Below are positions 16,761 through 24,809 of a stretch of DNA of 64,000 nucleotides, in pieces; position 1 is the first letter of the stretch, and each line of letters begins with the position of its first letter. The notes below the pieces were generated by a model that was not told the DNA's origin, did no database searches, and worked only from the letters and a program-made list of their open reading frames with translations. The stretch comes from Streptomyces sp. Ru73 (GTDB lineage Bacteria; Actinomycetota; Actinomycetes; Streptomycetales; Streptomycetaceae), in NCBI RefSeq assembly GCF_002920575.1, contig NZ_PQSQ01000032.1:1-64000 (forward strand). Reading direction: 5' to 3'. The position numbers were made by a program, and so were the translations under genes.

Positions 16761-18463
16761 CCACCATCGACCCCCGCGAGTACGTATCCGTGCACGGCCC
16801 CCGGGCCGGCGACCGCGTCGTCCTGGGCGACACCGGACTCGTCGTACGCGTCGAGTCCGACGCCCAGCGGCCCGGCGACGAATTCCTCGCCGGCTTCGGC
16901 AAGACCGCGCGCGACGGACTCCACCTCAAGGCCGCCGCCGTCCGCGACACCTGCGACGTCGTCATCAGCAACGTGCTGGTCATCGACGCCGTGCAGGGCA
17001 TCCGCAAGGTCTCCATCGGCATCCGCGAAGGCCGCATCAGCGGCATCGGACGCGCCGGCAACCCCGACACCATGGACGGCGTCGACGTCGTCGTCGGCAC
17101 CGGCACCTCGATCGTCTCCGGCGAGGGCCTCATCGCCACAGCGGGCGCCGTGGACACCCACGTCCACCTGCTCTCGCCCCGCATCATGGAAGCCTCGCTC
17201 GCCTCCGGCGTCACCACCATCATCGGCCAGGAGTTCGGCCCCGTCTGGGGCGTCGGCGTCAACTCGCCCTGGGCCCTGCGGCACGCCTTCAACTCCTTCG
17301 ACGCCTGGCCCGTCAACATCGGCTTCCTCGCCCGCGGCTCCTCCTCCGACCCGGCCCCGCTCGTCGAGGCCCTCACCGAGGGCGGCGCCTCCGGCTTCAA
17401 GGTCCACGAGGACATGGGCGCCCACACCCGCGCCCTGGACACCGCCCTGCGCGTCGCCGAGGAACACGACGTCCAGGTCGCCCTGCACAGCGACGGCCTC
17501 AACGAGTGCCTCTCCGTCGAGGACACCCTCTCCGTCCTCGACGGCCGCACCATCCACGCCTTCCACATCGAGGGCTGCGGCGGCGGCCACGTACCCAACG
17601 TCCTGAAGATGGCGGGCGTGGAGAACGTCATCGGCTCCTCCACCAACCCCACCCTGCCCTTCGGCCGGGACGCCGTCGCCGAGCACTACGGCATGATCGT
17701 CTCCGTCCACGACCTCAAGACCGACCTGCCCGGCGACGCCGCCATGGCCCGCGACCGCATACGCGCCGGCACCATGGGCGCCGAGGACGTCCTGCACGAC
17801 CTGGGCGCCATCGGCATCACCTCCTCCGACGCACAGGGCATGGGCCGCGCCGGCGAGACCGTACGCCGCACCTTCGCCATGGCCGGCAAGATGAAGGCCG
17901 AACTCGGCCCCCTGGAGGGCGACGGCGCACACGACGACAACGCCCGCGTCCTCCGCTACATGGCCAAGCTCACCATCAACCCCGCCATCGCCCACGGCCT
18001 CTCCCACGAGATCGGCTCCCTCGAAGTCGGCAAGATGGCCGACATCGCGCTCTGGCAGCCCCGCTACTTCGGCGCCAAGCCGCAGATGGTCCTCAAGTCT
18101 GGCTTCCCCGCCTGGGGCGTCACCGGCGACCCCAACGCCGCCACCGACACCTGCGAACCCCTCGTCCTCGGCCCGCTGTTCGGCGGCCACGGCGCCACCG
18201 CGGCCGACCTGTCCGTCGCCTTCGTCAGCGGCGCCGCCGCCGCGGCCGGCAACCCCGGCAAGGCGTTCGACTCACTGCCCACCCGGCGCCGCCGCGTCGC
18301 CGTCCGCGGCACCCGCGGCATCGGCCCCCGCGACCTGCTGCGCAACGACCGTGTCGGCCACGTCCAGGTCAACGGCGACACCGGCCTCGTCACCCTCGAC
18401 GGCACCCCCATGCGCTCCGACCCCGCCGACTACGTCTCCCTCTCCCGGCTCTACTTCCTCTGA
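16757..18463 (+). CDS. Divergent urease alpha subunit (UreC-like amidohydrolase)
   Basis: A 568-residue metal-dependent amidohydrolase. The nickel-site residues are all kept: His135 and His137 (DTHVHL), the carbamylated Lys215 (FKVHEDMG), His244 (ALHSDGLNE), His270 (IHAFHIEG) and Asp358 (ITSSDAQGMGR). The catalytic flap histidine is His318 in VSVHDL. Compared with Klebsiella urease as I remember it, two things differ. The flap Cys before that His is Val317. The pocket loop around Ala167 (AAGTHATTCTPG) is three residues shorter and rewritten as VWGVGVNSPW. A hydrolase is therefore likely, but urea may not be its main substrate. It is followed by agmatine deiminase. S. coelicolor has a similar orphan pair besides its main urease operon. 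Confidence 0.9.
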   Translation: MTTIDPREYVSVHGPRAGDRVVLGDTGLVVRVESDAQRPGDEFLAGFGKTARDGLHLKAAAVRDTCDVVISNVLVIDAVQGIRKVSIGIREGRISGIGRAGNPDTMDGVDVVVGTGTSIVSGEGLIATAGAVDTHVHLLSPRIMEASLASGVTTIIGQEFGPVWGVGVNSPWALRHAFNSFDAWPVNIGFLARGSSSDPAPLVEALTEGGASGFKVHEDMGAHTRALDTALRVAEEHDVQVALHSDGLNECLSVEDTLSVLDGRTIHAFHIEGCGGGHVPNVLKMAGVENVIGSSTNPTLPFGRDAVAEHYGMIVSVHDLKTDLPGDAAMARDRIRAGTMGAEDVLHDLGAIGITSSDAQGMGRAGETVRRTFAMAGKMKAELGPLEGDGAHDDNARVLRYMAKLTINPAIAHGLSHEIGSLEVGKMADIALWQPRYFGAKPQMVLKSGFPAWGVTGDPNAATDTCEPLVLGPLFGGHGATAADLSVAFVSGAAAAAGNPGKAFDSLPTRRRRVAVRGTRGIGPRDLLRNDRVGHVQVNGDTGLVTLDGTPMRSDPADYVSLSRLYFL

Positions 18464-18623
18464 GCGCCTTCTCTGAGCCGCCCCCCGCCCCGCCGCCTCC
18501 CACCGGCCGCGGCGGCGGCCCGCCGGCGGGCGTACCCCCGTACCCCGCCGGCCCCCGCCACTCCGCCCGGGGCCTCGTCCCTGCCCCGGGCGGCCCCCCT
18601 TCCCACCTGCAAGGACGCAGCCC
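18464..18623 (+). other. Intergenic GC-rich spacer between ureC and the agmatine deiminase gene
   Basis: This 160-base spacer is extremely C/G-rich with overlapping GGCGGC/GCCGCC and GCCCGCCGGCGGGC dyads that could fold, but no stem is clearly a terminator. Readthrough from ureC is possible. Confidence 0.35.
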
Positions 18624-19688
18624 ATGACGACGCAGCCCCTGCCCTCCACCGGTGCCACCCCCGCCGCCGACGGCTTCGCCATGCCCCCCGAGTGGGCACC
18701 GCACGAGCGCACCTGGATGGCCTGGCCCGGCGCCAACTTCACCTTCGGCGAGGAAGGCGGCACCACCCTCTCCGAAGCCCGCGTCGCCTGGGCCCGCGTG
18801 GCCCGCGCCGTACGCCGCTTCGAACCCGTCACCGTCGTCGCGGGACCCGGCCAGACCGCGAACGCCCGCGGCCTCCTCGGCCCGGACATCGACATCGTCG
18901 AACGCGACCTCGACGACGCCTGGATGCGCGACATCGGCCCCACCTTCCTCACCGGCAACGGCCAACTCGCCGCCACCGACTGGGTGTTCAACGGCTGGGG
19001 TGCCCAGGACTGGGCCACCTGGGAACACGACGCCAAGATCGGCGCGGAGGTCGCCGACCTCGCCGGCGCCCGCCGCTACACCACACCCCTCGTCAACGAA
19101 GGCGGCGGCCTCCACACCGACGGCGAAGGCACCGTCCTCCTCACCGAGACCGTCCAGCTCGACCCCGACCGCAACCCCGGCCGCACCCGCGAAGAGGTCG
19201 AAGCCGAGATCCACGCCCACCTCGGCACCACCAAGGCCATCTGGCTGCCCCGCGGACTCACCGCCGACTACGGCCAGTTCGGCACCCGCGGCCACGTCGA
19301 CATCGTCGCCGCCTTCGCCCGCCCCGGCACCGTCGTCGTCCACACCCAGCCCGACCCGGCCCACCCCGACCACGCCGTCTGCACCGAGATCGTCAAGCTC
19401 CTGCAGACCGCCACCGACGCCAAGGGCCGGACACTGGAGGTCGTCGAGGTCCCCGCGCCCACCGTCATCGAGGAGGACGGCGAGTACGTCGACTACTCCT
19501 ACATCAACCACTACCTCTGCAACGGCGGCGTCGTCCTCTGCGCCTTCGACGACCCCCGCGACGAGCACGCCGCCGGCATCTTCCGCCGCCTCTTCCCCGA
19601 CCGTACGGTCACCCTCGTCGACGCCCGTACGATCTTCGCTGCGGGTGGCGGCATCCACTGCATCACCCAGCAGCAGCCCAAGATCTGA
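18624..19688 (+). CDS. aguA: Agmatine deiminase
   Basis: A 354-residue guanidino-group-modifying enzyme of the peptidyl-arginine deiminase-like family, converting agmatine to N-carbamoylputrescine and ammonia. Family motifs are intact: DAWMRDIGPTFL, VNEGGGLHTDGEGTVLLTE, GTRGHVDIVAAFA with the catalytic His-Asp, and the nucleophilic Cys in GGGIHCITQQQP near the C-terminus. The ATG at 18624 follows AAGGA with spacing eight. Its product is a monosubstituted urea, which is notable given the altered urease-like enzyme upstream. No gene for N-carbamoylputrescine amidase lies nearby. The TetR-type gene starts 34 bases downstream. Confidence 0.93.
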   Translation: MTTQPLPSTGATPAADGFAMPPEWAPHERTWMAWPGANFTFGEEGGTTLSEARVAWARVARAVRRFEPVTVVAGPGQTANARGLLGPDIDIVERDLDDAWMRDIGPTFLTGNGQLAATDWVFNGWGAQDWATWEHDAKIGAEVADLAGARRYTTPLVNEGGGLHTDGEGTVLLTETVQLDPDRNPGRTREEVEAEIHAHLGTTKAIWLPRGLTADYGQFGTRGHVDIVAAFARPGTVVVHTQPDPAHPDHAVCTEIVKLLQTATDAKGRTLEVVEVPAPTVIEEDGEYVDYSYINHYLCNGGVVLCAFDDPRDEHAAGIFRRLFPDRTVTLVDARTIFAAGGGIHCITQQQPKI

Positions 19689-19722
19689 CCGGACCACCGG
19701 TCAGCCGGTCCAGGAGGTCACC

Positions 19723-20349
19723 GTGCCCGGTCCCGCACGCCGCCCCCGGCGGCGGCTCAGCCAGCCCCGCGAACAGGTGCTCGCCGCGGCCATGACCACC
19801 ATCGCCGAAGAGGGCCTGGACCGGCTCACCATGGCCGGACTCGGCCGCGAGGTCGGCATGAGCAGCGGCCACATCCTCTACTACTTCGGCACCAAGGACG
19901 AACTGCTCCTCCAGACCCTCCAGTGGAGCGAGGAACAGCTCGGCGCGCAACGCCGCGCCGAGCTGGCCCGCCGCGTCCCCACCCGCGACCGCATCGACGC
20001 CCTCGTCGACCTCTACCTCCCCCAAGGCCACCGCGACCCCCGCTGGACCCTCTGGCTGGAGGTCTGGAACCGCTCCCAGAACGCCGACGACCCCACCCGC
20101 GAACGCCAGCTCGACCTCGAACTCGCCTGGCACCGCGACCTCGTCGCCCTCCTCGTCGAAGGCGCCTCCAAAGGCGAACTCCGCGCCGTCGACGCCGAAC
20201 GCTTCGCCACCCGCACCCGCGCCCTCCTCGACGGCTTCGGCACCCACCTCGTCGTCGGCCTGCCCGGCCTGAGCCGGCCGGACGTACTGGGACACGTACG
20301 CGACTTCCTGGACGAGTCCCTCACCCCGGCCGGCGACCCGGGCACGTAA
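19723..20349 (+). CDS. TetR family regulator (BetI-like)
   Basis: A 208-residue protein with an N-terminal HTH at about 18-65: REQVLAAAMTTIAEEGLDRL, then GREVGMSSGHILYYFGTKDEL, and a C-terminal domain of the TetR_C_6/BetI type (SLWLEVWNRSQN-like WTLWLEVWNRSQNADD). The GTG at 19723 is chosen because CAGGAGGTCA is placed six bases before it and the HTH begins at the usual distance. It lies in the agmatine deiminase gene cluster and is the best candidate to bind the two palindromes at 15952 and 16021. BetI-like repressors often sense amines or related ligands. A polyamine or guanidino effector is inference. Confidence 0.9.
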   Translation: MPGPARRPRRRLSQPREQVLAAAMTTIAEEGLDRLTMAGLGREVGMSSGHILYYFGTKDELLLQTLQWSEEQLGAQRRAELARRVPTRDRIDALVDLYLPQGHRDPRWTLWLEVWNRSQNADDPTRERQLDLELAWHRDLVALLVEGASKGELRAVDAERFATRTRALLDGFGTHLVVGLPGLSRPDVLGHVRDFLDESLTPAGDPGT

Positions 20350-20423
20350 AGCACGGAACGTCGCTAGATCGTTGTCTTGTGCACCCTTGCCGAAAAGTCC
20401 CAGGTCCGGCACCGTTCTCGGCT

Positions 20424-21731
20424 ATGGGACGAGAGCAATGGAAGAAGATCTGGGTCGGCTCCGCCGGCAACATGGTCGAGTGGTTCGACTGGTTCGTCTA
20501 CGCCAGCTTCGCGGTGTACTTCGCGGACTCCTTCTTCCCCAAGGGCAATGAGACCGCCAACCTCATGAACACCATGGGGGTCTTCGCCGTCGGCTTCTTC
20601 ATGCGGCCCGTCGGCGGCTGGCTCCTCGGCCGCGTCGGCGACCGCAAGGGACGCAAGGCGGCCCTCACGCTCACCGTCACCCTCATGTCCGCCTCGGCCA
20701 TCCTCATCGCCATCGCCCCGACCTACGCGGTCGCCGGCTACGGCGGCGTCGCCGTCCTCCTCGTCGCCCGCATGCTCCAGGGCCTCTCCGTCGGCGGCGA
20801 GTACGCCGCCAGCGCCACCTACCTCACCGAAGCCTCCGCACCCGGCCGCCGCGGCTTCGCCTCCAGCTTCCAGTACGTCTCGATGACCGCGGGCCAGCTC
20901 CTCGGCCTCGGCCTGCAGATCATCCTCCAACGCACCATGTCCGAGGACGCCCTGCACAGCTGGGCCTGGCGCATCCCCTTCATCATCGGCGCACTCGGCG
21001 CCGGCATCGTCTTCTACCTCCGCCGCAACATGCTGGAGACCGAGGTCTACGCCGAGGACGACACCGCCAACGCCGACCCCGACCGCGGCACCCTCAAGGC
21101 ACTCTGGGCACACAAGCGCGAGGCATTCCTCGTCATCGCCCTCACCATGGGCGGCACCGTGGCGTACTACACGTACACCACCTACCTCACCAAGTACCTC
21201 TCCGGCAGCGTGGGCCTCCCCAAGCCGACCGCCTCCCTGGTCAGCTTCTGCGCCCTCTTCATCTTCATGTGCATTCAGCCGCTGGCGGGCAAGCTCTCCG
21301 ACCGCATCGGCCGCCGCCCGCTGCTCATCACCTTCGCGATCGGCTCCACCTTCCTCACCGTGCCGATCATGACGCTGCTGCGGCACGCCGGCTCCTTCTG
21401 GCCCGCCCTCGGCCTCTCCCTGCTCGCCCTCGTCGTCGTCACCGGCTACACCTCCATCAACGCCTGCGTGAAGGCCGAACTCTTCCCCACCGGCATCCGC
21501 GCCCTCGGCGTCGCCCTGCCCTACGCCATCGCCAACGCCCTCTTCGGCGGCACCGCCGAGTACGTCGCGCTGTGGTTCAAGAACGGCGGCATCGAGTCCG
21601 GCTACTACTGGTACGTCGCCGGCTGCGCCGCCGTCTCCCTCGTCGTCTACCTGACGATGCGCGAGACCCGCACCATCGACCTGCACCGCGTCGCCGCGGA
21701 CCGGACAGCGTCCAGCCCGTCCCGCGTGTGA
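20424..21731 (+). CDS. MHS-family MFS transporter
   Basis: A 435-residue, twelve-helix major facilitator of the metabolite:H+ symporter group. The family start GNMVEWFDWFVYASFAVYFA, the A-like loop GRVGDRKGRKAAL, RMLQGLSVGGEYAASATY in helix 4-5, and GKLSDRIGRRPLL in the second half are typical of alpha-ketoglutarate, proline/betaine and dicarboxylate symporters. The ATG at 20424 is the first start of the domain; no strong ribosome site is visible. It ends the urease-like/agmatine deiminase locus and may import its substrate or export a product. A near-perfect hairpin follows. Confidence 0.88.
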   Translation: MGREQWKKIWVGSAGNMVEWFDWFVYASFAVYFADSFFPKGNETANLMNTMGVFAVGFFMRPVGGWLLGRVGDRKGRKAALTLTVTLMSASAILIAIAPTYAVAGYGGVAVLLVARMLQGLSVGGEYAASATYLTEASAPGRRGFASSFQYVSMTAGQLLGLGLQIILQRTMSEDALHSWAWRIPFIIGALGAGIVFYLRRNMLETEVYAEDDTANADPDRGTLKALWAHKREAFLVIALTMGGTVAYYTYTTYLTKYLSGSVGLPKPTASLVSFCALFIFMCIQPLAGKLSDRIGRRPLLITFAIGSTFLTVPIMTLLRHAGSFWPALGLSLLALVVVTGYTSINACVKAELFPTGIRALGVALPYAIANALFGGTAEYVALWFKNGGIESGYYWYVAGCAAVSLVVYLTMRETRTIDLHRVAADRTASSPSRV

Positions 21732-21738
21732 GGACACA

Positions 21739-21786
21739 CCCCGCGGGGCGGGCCGTTCGCATCCTGAGACGGCCCTCCCCGCGGGA
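21739..21786 (+). terminator. Hairpin after the MHS transporter
   Basis: A 17-bp stem with one mismatch (CCCGCGGGGCGGGCCGT with ACGGCCCTCCCCGCGGG) closes a 12-base loop about ten bases after the stop codon. Confidence 0.7.
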
Positions 21787-21809
21787 ACGAATCGTGCAAG
21801 ACTGCCCCC

Positions 21810-21860
21810 ATGCTCGCGTTCGCCATGATTATTGGCAGCAGGCGCGCCGGTCCGCAGTGA
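21810..21860 (+). CDS. Leader peptide of cimA with tandem Ile codons
   Basis: A 16-residue frame, MLAFAMIIGSRRAGPQ, precedes cimA by 190 bases. Its two adjacent Ile codons are both ATT, a codon rarely used in this genome where ATC dominates. It is followed by a small hairpin (CCGTAC...GTACGG, about 21868-21887) and then a real intrinsic terminator. That order matches classical attenuation in which ribosome stalling at scarce Ile-tRNA would favour readthrough. Isoleucine is the end product of the citramalate route. I could not draw a convincing antiterminator by eye. The peptide is too short for standard gene calling. Confidence 0.6.
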   Translation: MLAFAMIIGSRRAGPQ

Positions 21861-21916
21861 CCGCCCCGTACGACACCGAGTACGGCGCGGCACCGTCGTC
21901 CCAGACCCGCGCGCAG

Positions 21917-21943
21917 ACCTCTCGCACCCGCGAGAGGTTTTTT
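21917..21943 (+). terminator. Attenuator-type intrinsic terminator upstream of cimA
   Basis: Nine-base arms ACCTCTCGC (21917-21925) and GCGAGAGGT (21930-21938) with a four-base loop are followed by six T residues. T runs are unusual for terminators in this genome, which supports a regulated terminator between the leader peptide and cimA. Confidence 0.75.
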
Positions 21944-22052
21944 CGTTTCCGGCCCACCCACGACCGGGGACGGAGCGCGAGGGATCATAGGGGGACGGCG
22001 GCACCGGTCTTCCGGTAGACCGACCGAAGATCCCGACAGGAGCCAGACCAGC

Positions 22053-23669
22053 ATGACGGACACCGCAGACGCTTCACTGTCCGACGATTTCCACGTGTTC
22101 GACACGACGCTGCGCGACGGAGCGCAGCGCGAGGGCATCAACCTGACCGTCGCGGACAAGCTGACCATCGCGCGCCACCTGGACGACTTCGGCGTGGGCT
22201 TCATCGAGGGCGGCTGGCCCGGCGCCAACCCCCGGGACACCGAGTTCTTCCAGCGCGTACGGGAAGAGGTCCCCTTCCGGCACGCGCAGCTCGTGGCTTT
22301 CGGCGCCACCCGCAAGGCCGGCGTACGCGTCGAGGACGACCAGCAGGTCAAGGCCCTGCTGGACTCCGGAGCCCCGGTCATCACCCTGGTCGCCAAGTCC
22401 CACGTCCGCCACGTGGAACTGGCCCTCCGCACCACGCTGGAGGAGAACCTGGCGATGATCCGGGACACCGTCACGTACCTGCGCGAGCAGGGCCGCCGGG
22501 TCTTCCTGGACTGCGAACACTTCTTCGACGGCTACGCGCTGGACGCCGACTACGCCAAGCAGGTCGTCCGCACCGCCAGCGAGGCCGGCGCCGATGTCGT
22601 GGTGCTCTGCGACACCAACGGCGGCATGCTCCCCGCCCAGGTCACCGCGGTCGTCCGCACCGTACTCGCGGACACCGGCGCGCGGCTGGGCATCCACGCC
22701 CAGGACGACACCGGCTGCGCCGTCGCCAACACGCTGGCCGCGGTCGACGCGGGCGCCACGCACGTGCAGTGCACCGCCAACGGCTACGGCGAGCGGGTCG
22801 GCAACTCCAACCTCTTCCCGGTCGTCGCCGCGCTGGAGCTGAAGTACGGCCGCAAGGTCCTCCCCGAGGGCAAGCTCGCCGAGACCACCCGGATCTCGCA
22901 CGCCATCGCCGAGGTCGTGAACCTCACGCCCTCCACCCACCAGCCGTACGTCGGCGTCTCCGCCTTCGCGCACAAGGCGGGCCTGCACGCCTCCGCGATC
23001 AAGGTCGACCCGGACCTGTACCAGCACATCGACCCGGAGCTGGTCGGCAACACCATGCGGATGCTGGTCTCCGACATGGCGGGCCGCGCCTCCATCGAGC
23101 TCAAGGGCAAGGAGCTGGGGATAGACCTCAGCGACGACCGCGAGCTGGTCGGCCGGGTCGTGGAGCGGGTCAAGGAGCGGGAGCTCGCGGGCTACACGTA
23201 CGAGGCCGCGGACGCCTCGTTCGAGCTGCTGCTGCGCGAGGAGGTGCAGGGCAAGCCGCTGCGCTACTTCACCGTCGAGTCCTGGCGCGCGATCGTCGAG
23301 GACCGCCCCGACGGCACGCACGCCAACGAGGCCACGGTGAAGCTGTGGGCCAAGGGCGAGCGGATCGTGGCCACGGCGGAGGGCAACGGCCCGGTCAACG
23401 CGCTGGACCGGGCGCTGCGGGTGGCGCTGGAGCAGATCTACCCGCAGCTGGCGCAGATGGAGCTGGTGGACTACAAGGTCCGCATCCTGGAGGGCGCGCT
23501 CGGCACCGGCTCGATCACCCGCGTCCTGGTCTCCACGGGCGACGGCCGCGGCGAGTGGTCCACGGTCGGCGTGGCGGAGAACGTCATCGCCGCGTCCTGG
23601 CAGGCCCTGGACGACGCGTACGCCTACGGCCTGATGCGCGCGGGCGTGGAACCGGAGCGGCAGGACTGA
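22053..23669 (+). CDS. cimA: (R)-citramalate synthase
   Basis: A 538-residue DRE-TIM metallolyase of the CimA/LeuA2 type, condensing pyruvate and acetyl-CoA to citramalate at the entry of the pyruvate route to isoleucine. DTTLRDGAQREGI starts the barrel; LCDTNGGMLPAQ, GIHAQDDTGCAVAN and TANGYGERVGNSNL carry the metal and catalytic residues. The C-terminal 160 residues are a LeuA dimer regulatory domain. The length and the REGIN variant of the first motif favour citramalate synthase over standard 2-isopropylmalate synthase (LeuA), although many genomes label it LeuA2. The ATG at 22053 has AGGAG upstream. An Ile leader peptide and terminator precede it. Confidence 0.9.
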   Translation: MTDTADASLSDDFHVFDTTLRDGAQREGINLTVADKLTIARHLDDFGVGFIEGGWPGANPRDTEFFQRVREEVPFRHAQLVAFGATRKAGVRVEDDQQVKALLDSGAPVITLVAKSHVRHVELALRTTLEENLAMIRDTVTYLREQGRRVFLDCEHFFDGYALDADYAKQVVRTASEAGADVVVLCDTNGGMLPAQVTAVVRTVLADTGARLGIHAQDDTGCAVANTLAAVDAGATHVQCTANGYGERVGNSNLFPVVAALELKYGRKVLPEGKLAETTRISHAIAEVVNLTPSTHQPYVGVSAFAHKAGLHASAIKVDPDLYQHIDPELVGNTMRMLVSDMAGRASIELKGKELGIDLSDDRELVGRVVERVKERELAGYTYEAADASFELLLREEVQGKPLRYFTVESWRAIVEDRPDGTHANEATVKLWAKGERIVATAEGNGPVNALDRALRVALEQIYPQLAQMELVDYKVRILEGALGTGSITRVLVSTGDGRGEWSTVGVAENVIAASWQALDDAYAYGLMRAGVEPERQD

Positions 23670-23684
23670 CCCTGCCGCACACGC

Positions 23685-23726
23685 CCGTGGCCCCGGCCGG
23701 TTCGCAGGAACCGGCCGGGGCCACGG
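23685..23726 (+). terminator. Strong hairpin terminator of cimA
   Basis: A perfect 18-bp stem (23685-23702 with 23709-23726) and CGCAGG loop sit 15 bases after the cimA stop. Confidence 0.88.
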
Positions 23727-23738
23727 TGTGTCCGGGGG

Positions 23739-23910
23739 TTGTCCACAGGCACCCCCGCCGATCACGGCCCGGCGCTACCTTCGCGGTATGCGCGGTGGAG
23801 GCGGGGGAGGGGCCTGCGCCGGGGGGCTCACCTCATGCGGTCGGGGCCGGGGCATTTCGGTCCGGTCCGATTCGGTCTGTGGGGAGAGGGAGGGGCCCTG
23901 CCAGGGAAAC
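23739..23910 (+). repeat. Dispersed G-rich intergenic element, copy B
   Basis: TTGTCCACAGG at 23739-23749 begins just after the cimA terminator. GCGCTACCTTCGCGGTATGCG-type sequence leads to the first G block at 23794-23814 (offset 55 bp), and the second block starts at 23881. The block-to-block distance is 87 bp, the longest of the three copies. It lies between the convergent cimA and yceI genes, so it cannot be a promoter element for either. Open frames through it are not kept between copies. Confidence 0.75.
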
Positions 23911-23925
23911 GTGAGCCCGACCCGC

Positions 23926-24543
23926 TCAGCCCTGCTTGACCGCCGAGATGTCGAACGTCAGCTTCACCTTGTCGCTGACCATCACGCCGCCCGTCTCCAG
24001 GGCCGCGTTCCAGGTCAGGCCCCACTCGGAGCGGAGGATCTCGGCGCTGCCCTCGAAGCCGACGCGCTCGGCGCCGTAGACGTCCGTGGCCGCGCCGTTG
24101 AACTCCAGGTCGATGCTGAGTGGCTTGGTGACGTCCTTGATCGTCAGGTCGCCGGTGATCCGGTACGTCTCGCTGCCGGTCTGCTCGACGGCGGTGGAGC
24201 GGAAGGTCATCAGCGGGTACTTCTCGGCGTCGAAGAAGTCGGCGCTCTTCAGGTGGCCGTCGCGGTCGGCGATGCCCGTGTCGATGCTGTCGATCCGTAC
24301 GTCGATGGTCGCGGTCGAGGCGGCCGGGTTGCTGCCGTCCAGGTGCAGGACGCCCTCGTGCTCGGCGAAGGAACCGCGGACGTTGGTGACCATGGCGTGC
24401 CGCACGGTGAAGCCGATGCTGCTGTGCGCGGGGTCGATCGTGTAGTCGCCGGTCAGGGCGGCCAGTGCCGGGTCCGCCGCGAGGGTCGCGGTGGCGGCGG
24501 GGGCAGCGGTCTCGGCGTTGCGCTTGCGGTTGAACAGAGCCAT
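23926..24543 (-). CDS. YceI family lipid-binding-type protein
   Basis: A 205-residue protein whose residues 30-203 form a YceI lipocalin-like barrel: GDYTIDPAHSSIGFTVRHAMV, VRGSFAEHEGVL, then the KSADFFDAEKYPLMTFRST block and TRPLSIDLEF-like KPLSIDLEFNG. Some relatives bind polyisoprenoids. There is no signal peptide, and an Ala-rich cytoplasmic-looking N-terminus of 28 residues precedes the barrel. The ATG at 24543 follows GAGGAGGAG. Two palindromes of the form GTTNAANNTTNAAC lie 56-106 bases upstream and probably control it. It is followed by element copy B. Confidence 0.9.
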   Translation of the reverse strand: MALFNRKRNAETAAPAATATLAADPALAALTGDYTIDPAHSSIGFTVRHAMVTNVRGSFAEHEGVLHLDGSNPAASTATIDVRIDSIDTGIADRDGHLKSADFFDAEKYPLMTFRSTAVEQTGSETYRITGDLTIKDVTKPLSIDLEFNGAATDVYGAERVGFEGSAEILRSEWGLTWNAALETGGVMVSDKVKLTFDISAVKQG

Positions 24544-24598
24544 GGCTCCTCCTCGGGGGACGGGTCGGGGAGACCTCGGAGTGGTCGCCGAACGTCTT

Positions 24599-24649
24599 GT
24601 TTAACGTTCAACGAGATTCAGCGTAACCGGTACTGGTTCAAGTTTCAAC
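24599..24649. promoter_or_regulatory. Paired MarR-type operators upstream of yceI
   Basis: GTTTAACGTTCAAC (24599-24612) and GTTCAAGTTTCAAC (24636-24649) both fit GTTNAANNTTNAAC exactly, with centres 37 bases apart. They lie between yceI and the divergent secreted-protein gene. The pattern resembles MarR-family operators, yet no MarR gene is in the window. Confidence 0.6.
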
Positions 24650-24809
24650 CTTTCCGTCGCTGGGAGCCCCGGGAAAGCCGTACGGCCCGCGTCCGGGCCG
24701 GTCACGAGGGCTGGCGACGCGCGTAGAGGTCGGGCATCATCTGCGGTGCTCCACCTGCACCGCCGAAACGCCCGTCACCACGGTTCCCCGGTACACCGCA
24801 GGAGGTCCC

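Noticed and set aside
16059..18463. Calling the locus a standard urease operon
   Set aside because: No ureD, ureE, ureF or ureG is present, and the UreC pocket loop and flap differ from classical urease.
23746..23860. A short glycine-rich peptide read through the G-rich elements (MRGGGGGGA...)
   Set aside because: Copy A lacks the start codon, the frame after the first block is not kept in copy B, and the spacer lengths are not multiples of three.
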